A stretch of 64,000 nucleotides of DNA from Seison nebaliae (Eukaryota > Rotifera > Pararotatoria > Seisonacea > Seisonidae): NCBI GenBank assembly GCA_023231475.1, contig JALJEE010000149.1:62001-126000 (forward strand), in the 5' to 3' direction. Below the pieces are notes generated by a model. It did not search any database. It saw nothing but the letters and a program-made list of their open reading frames with translations, and was not told the origin of the DNA. This document shows, in pieces, positions 59,148 through 64,000 of this stretch (the stretch's first letter is position 1; each line of letters begins with the position of its first letter). The position numbers and the translations under genes are program-made.

Positions 59148-61959
59148 ATGACAAGTTGGGCTTCTTTCCAGTATGATGACGAAGAGGAGGATGATGATAA
59201 CGATATGACGGTTAGATGTGATGAATATGATGGTGAGGATGAAGAGAAGAAAGATGAAGGAGATAATAATTATTGGAAACGACCTAGATCTGATCTCATT
59301 GTTGTTGTGGAGAGTAATAAACAAGTGATGGATAATGTGGATTTATTGGAGAAGATGTTTAAAGCAGAAGATTATGATGGACGATTTCATGACGATGATT
59401 CATCATCAATAGAATTAGAAGATGTTTGGTCATTGAAGAAAGCAAATGAGACAGATATACGTGATGATTTCTTAATGAATAAATCATCAGAATCGATCGA
59501 GGAAGAAAATGAATATGATAAATTTATAAAGAAATTTGAAAATTCGAAATTTCGAATAGTAATCAAACCATTCGAATTAACCGATGAATATCAGAGAATG
59601 TTTCCATCTGATGATTTGGAAAAGAAAGAAAAAAAATTATCTGGTTTCCTTCATTCATATGAATTGATGAAATATGATAAAGAAATAGAATGTGATGATA
59701 TAATTATAACGAATTCATTAATTGGAAAAATGAAAAATATCGAATCAATTTCTCGTCCTCAACTCACTACAACGACAACAACAACAACAACAATATCATT
59801 AAAATCAGATAAAATTCAATTGATTTTAAATAAAAATAAATTTAAATTGAAAATATATTTCCCATCAATTAATGATGTGAAGATGCATCATAATAGAAAT
59901 TTTTCAAATAGATCTATAAAATATTTATTATATCCAACAAAAGATATCTCCTCTTTATTGTGTCATTGTTCATCATATCATCATGTTGCTGATTGTTTTC
60001 GAAAATATGTATTTGCTAATCTCGTCAATGTGATCAGTTGGAAACAAAAAATTTCTTCATTACAAATTTCAGAGAAAGATGAATATGTGGAAACAGTTAA
60101 TGAAGAACTTACTAGTTTCCTTGGTACAATTTTGAATGGAAGTGAACAAATAGGAAATCATAAAGCTTATGACAATCACTCGTTAGTTTTACAACATCCA
60201 ATTCGGAAGAAGATAATCGCTCCATTATATGAAGGAACGGAGAAAGTGGAAATTGCGATTGGACAGAAAGTGAAAAATGTTTTAAGATATCAAATAACTT
60301 TAAATTTCAACGATTATTCTTCAATTATTAATTGTTTTTTTATTTTGAATGAGAATTATCTCATTATTCTCACGACGAGATCAATTCGAATTTATAATAT
60401 TCTCCAACTTATTTCTTCCCATTCATCCACTCATATGGGAAGATTTGAAGATGCTGAAGAAAATTATTTAGATAAACATCCCGACAAAATAGTGAGAGGT
60501 CCAGGAAGAAAAAGGAAATTGAAGAAATTGAGTGAAACAAATCGGAAATTTCTCCTCAATATTTTCTCGTCAGAGAAATCACGAATAACCGAACAAAAAT
60601 TCAAACGATTATTATCATCTTTAAATAAGAATGAATTTTTAGATTTTAAATTACCTCAAGAACATGATAATATCATCAACGGTTTATGTAAGGAGACTGA
60701 TGATGGGAAAATTTTCTTTTATCTCCAAACAGCCAACAGAGCAGTCTTTATTTATTATCTCAATATGAATTTTTGCGTTGGTTTCAGAAAGTTGAAAAGT
60801 GATCTGGTTGCCATGGCAGCGTCATCCCGAACACTTTCGATGGTGGTGAAAAATACGTTATATTTCTATAATTTATTTCCAATACAACCGATTGAAGAAA
60901 ACAAGGAGAAAATAAAGAATACACTTGAAAATGCGAAAAGTTTCTGTCTCGAATATTTTTGTTCGAGAAAAGATTTGGAAATTTATGAATATGATCGACG
61001 AGGTGGACGAATTGAAATCGATCCATTTGGTCGACCGAGACATCGGGATTATGATATTTTCACTGATACTCCACAATTCCGTTCATTAATATTTCATGTG
61101 AAATCGAAATATCATTTCATCGATATCATTTATCATCCGTCACAATCGATATTTATTATTATTTTTCAATTTGATCAGAAACATTTAAAATTCGATTTCT
61201 TCGATATGGGAATTTTTTCAAACAATTCTCCAGTTTAATTTTTTCAAATAATTTTTTTTTCTAATTATTCATTATTCTTTTCAGATGATTCCATTCGACA
61301 ATGTTCAAATCGAAACGAAAACCGTTATCAGTCACAAGTCGGGTGTGAATGTGGCATTTTGTCAAGAAGGAATTTTGATGGTTGTTCAGGAGAATAATAA
61401 TGTTTTACATTTCCTCGATTTGCCTCAAATGAAGAAAATTGAAACAATCGAATTAAATGGTAAGAATGAATCGCTTCATTTACAATTCTCACTCGATAAT
61501 CGTTATCTCTTCATTTATGAAGATAATCGAATTTTTCGATTATTGATAAAGAATATACTCACCGATCCAACATATCGAGCATCAACATTATATTTGAATG
61601 AGAAAGTGTTGAAAGATTTTTTCTGGGCTAAAATGAAAGGGAAACATGCGAAGGAATTAAGAAAGAAACTCCACAAGGAATTGTTACAAGCTAATGCTGA
61701 AGAAGTTGATCGATTGTCTATGTGGCAAAATGATGAACATCTTCGATATGTAGAAGATGATGCGAATGAATCAGATTTATGTGTCAAATTACATTCTATA
61801 AATGAAGATAACGAGGAAATTGTTGATAATCGAATAAAGAACTTCCAATTGATATTCGATGAGGAAATGTCTGGGAATTTCAGATTATATCGATACAATT
61901 CACGATTTGCATTCCATTTAAGTCTTCGAGATACTTCCAATGTTACACTTACGTTTTGA
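59148..61959 (+). CDS. Uncharacterised 919-aa acidic N-terminal protein
   Basis: Two exons: 59148-61232 and 61285-61959 (intron 52 nt, GTTTAA donor, TTCAG acceptor). I do not recognise the family. The first 60 residues are strongly acidic (DDEEEDDDND, GEDEEKKD). A (Thr)9 run sits near residue 210. Between about 360 and 860 there are beta-rich stretches with alternating hydrophobic residues (NYLIILTTRSIRIYN, DNRYLFIYEDNRIF, NNVLHFLDLPQMKKIET) that could be propeller blades without clear WD dipeptides. A basic patch RGPGRKRKLKKL lies near 450, and the C-terminal part has a Lys-rich helix (KMKGKHAKELRKKLHKELL). A nuclear or nucleolar beta-propeller scaffold is possible, unproven. Confidence 0.65.
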
Positions 61960-62217
61960 AAATGTTTTGAAAATGTTTTCAAAATATTGTTTTGAAAATA
62001 CCATCAATATAGAATTATGAAAATACTCTGTTTTATATTTCCTATGACAATGTAAACTTTAAATCCTTCATCTATTATCAGAATAGAATGAAATTATCTT
62101 TAAATAAAATTTTATAATAATTTTTTATTAACTAAAATTTCCAATAATAATCAAATTAAAACTATGAAATTCTCAATAAACAATATTAATTTAATTCTTA
62201 TATCCAATATAATAAAA

Positions 62218-63866
62218 TTAATTTTTCTCTAAAACATTTGTTTCTCCGTAAAATTTTTTCAAAATTAATTCAAATTTCACTAATAATTGATCGATCTCTT
62301 CCCAAGTCATTCCAACGGCAACAGCGAATGTTATATAAGGAACGTTTGAGAATTGTTGATTATTCGAATGACTACCCCAATTGGTTATAAGAAGATCATC
62401 GATATGCATATCTTTGACACCTGTAACGACTCTGAATTGAAAATGAAATAGAAATAAAGATGAATAATTGATTGAATGGAACCGAGCTCCTGATACACAT
62501 GAATGATAAAGTTGAGCGCCGATATCTTCGATAGCTACGTCTCTCAATCCTTTCAATTGATGTAAAGTAAATGCTAAATAATTAATGAATAATAATAAAT
62601 TGATAATATCATCCAACCAATACTTATATTATTATGAGGAGAATATAATAATTTCTCTTTATAATCAATTGCCAATTCATTCAATCTCTCATATAATTTC
62701 TTATGTAATTCCACTCGATCTAATAATAATTTCTTCCAACCTTTTCTTCCCAACGATAACAAAGTGATAAAAACATCTAATGATGATGACGCTGATGCAC
62801 GACCACAATAAGATTGAGCCAATTCCTTTATATGATTTTTATTATTCGAACATATGACAGATCCGCCTACTGGAACTAAAAAATTCTTATCGACCGATTG
62901 AATCACATAACTAATTCCTCCGATTTTGAAACCCTAAAAATTAATCATGAAAAAATTTTCTCGATAATTCCTCAACTTGTTCAATTTCATGACAACATTT
63001 CGTTGATTGAATTCCATAAGCATTATTTACAAGTTGAGGAATGTGATATTTTTTAGAGAGTTTCGAAATCTCTTCAATTCTTTCAAAATTTGAATTTTTG
63101 ATATGAAAAAAAATAGATTTAATTTAACTTATCACAAGATCTGGGTGCAAAACATGAAGTTGTTGAGAGAATACAAACAATCTCATCAGATCGTTCACGT
63201 ACAATCTCCTCAATCTTCTCAACATCCGTTTCCAATCCCAAATTATTCTTATTGTATTTATCTAATATCGGTTCGATGATAATGGGAATAAGTCCTAAAA
63301 TTTGCAAATTAAAAAAATCTTCTCAATCGAATAAGAGAATGAACCTGCAGTTACGATCGATTTCAAACAAGATTTCTGATCAATTCTTGGCATTATCACG
63401 AATTTTGCATTATTCTTTCTCTTCTTTTTCAAATACAACATACAAAACACCAATGTCATACCAGTAGCCATTGGAGTGATAAATGAAGATTTGACGGATG
63501 TGATTCCTTTGAAATTAAAATAAATTTTCAAAAAAAAATTTCTAATGGAACCACTCAAATTGATGATCTGTTTCACCAATTTATTCGTCAAATGATTAAC
63601 GAGAGAAGAACCAGCCGCTTTCGGTTGACATGCCAAAATGTCACCAGATCGTCCAATTCCGTGAGCGAAACTGAAAAAGGAATTTCAGGGAATTAGATGG
63701 AAAATAAAAACTTAAAATGACGTTTGGCAACTAAATTGGATTGAACTCTTCCTTCTCTCTCACCAGCTCCACAACGATCAATGAAATTATTATTGTCCAT
63801 CTCCGACAATTGAAGTAGAATACGTTCAATTAACAAGTTATCAAAACCATTTTCTGGTAGCTCTCC
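62218..63866 (-). CDS. SEPSECS: O-phosphoseryl-tRNA(Sec) selenium transferase, 5' partial
   Basis: Eight exons, in order 63712-63866, 63552-63670, 63345-63506, 63129-63294, 62977-63079, 62624-62933, 62483-62573, 62218-62431. SEPSECS is the PLP enzyme that converts phosphoseryl-tRNA(Sec) to selenocysteinyl-tRNA(Sec). Matches include PENGFDN, RCGAGEREGRV, GIGRSGDI, PMATGMTL, PRIDQKSC, STTSCFAPR, VNNAYGIQSTKC, VQSVDKNF-like SVDKNFLVPVGG (the PLP lysine lies in this segment) and GRASASSSLDVFITLLSLG. The C-terminus is shorter than human. The first roughly 40 family residues are missing: either an upstream exon lies beyond the window, joined at a CAG ending at 63867, or the frame is broken near there. 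Its presence implies selenoprotein synthesis. Confidence 0.93.
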
Positions 63867-63867
63867 C

Positions 63868-64000
63868 TGGTTCACATGATTTCAGAAGATTACGAATCAA
63901 TTTCACAAAATTATAATTTTCCAAGAAAAATTGTTGAAAAGATAAATTTTTCAAAAAATTTATTTTTCGAGAAATTTGGAGAAATTAAATTTTTTTTTAA
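63868..64000. other. Upstream of SEPSECS exon, unresolved
   Basis: AT-rich sequence at the window edge. On the minus strand another frame reads KLIRNLLK, similar to the human LIRLLLEK that precedes PENG, but it is out of frame with the exon below and no AG acceptor lies before it. Confidence 0.35.

Overview
The window is a gene-dense, AT-rich stretch of a metazoan nuclear genome. Evidence for an animal: a NeuroD-type bHLH gene, a class B neuropeptide GPCR, a fukutin-like glycosyltransferase, exon-junction and COP9 subunits, mitoribosomal mL65 and SEPSECS. Two CFAP97-like genes suggest that the organism makes motile cilia or flagella. Introns are tiny (38-105 nt, mostly 40-60) and many genes have none, so this is a compact genome of a small invertebrate. 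I cannot place the species; a ciliated, genome-reduced bilaterian such as an orthonectid would fit, but that is a guess. No bacterial or viral gene is evident.

Layout. 0-9 kb: 3' end of SYF2 (+), an unknown basic/acidic protein (+), a secreted atypical kinase (+), DPAGT1 (-), NVL (+). 9-16.9 kb: a NeuroD gene (-) in long non-coding flanks, an LRR protein (-), and a 182-bp inverted-repeat element. 16.9-29.8 kb: RBM8A and RNF7 (+, 81 bp apart), MRPS30 (-), COPS2 (+), a divergent homeodomain gene (-), the SKI2 helicase (+), GNPDA (+). 29.8-37.5 kb: 7.7 kb without a convincing gene. 37.5-41.4 kb: class B GPCR (+) and ARPC5 (-). 41.4-44.6 kb: a degenerate tandem-repeat region. 44.6-50.3 kb: an HDAC11-like gene that has lost most catalytic residues, two tandem CFAP97-like genes and a low-complexity protein, all (+) and closely spaced. 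50.4-64 kb: RABL3 (-), ENTPD5/6-like (+), fukutin-like (-), two unrecognised large proteins, SEPSECS (-, 5' end outside or disrupted).

Several genes share pathways. DPAGT1, GNPDA, the ENTPD5/6-like enzyme and the fukutin-like enzyme all serve amino-sugar or protein glycosylation. SYF2, RBM8A and SKI2 act in mRNA splicing, marking and decay. RNF7 and COPS2 act on cullin-RING ligases. I see no sign that these groups are functionally clustered.

The most unusual signal is in the introns. I reconstructed 76 introns by joining reading frames so that conserved protein families become continuous. In 68 of them the 5' splice site starts GTT, not GTA/GTG, and GTRAGT is almost absent. Other items worth following are the catalytically dead but intact HDAC11-like gene, the secreted kinase-like protein with HGDLHxGN and DGG motifs, and a homeodomain lacking Asn51. 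All splice junctions are my reading of frame, homology and GT/AG; none is backed by RNA data.
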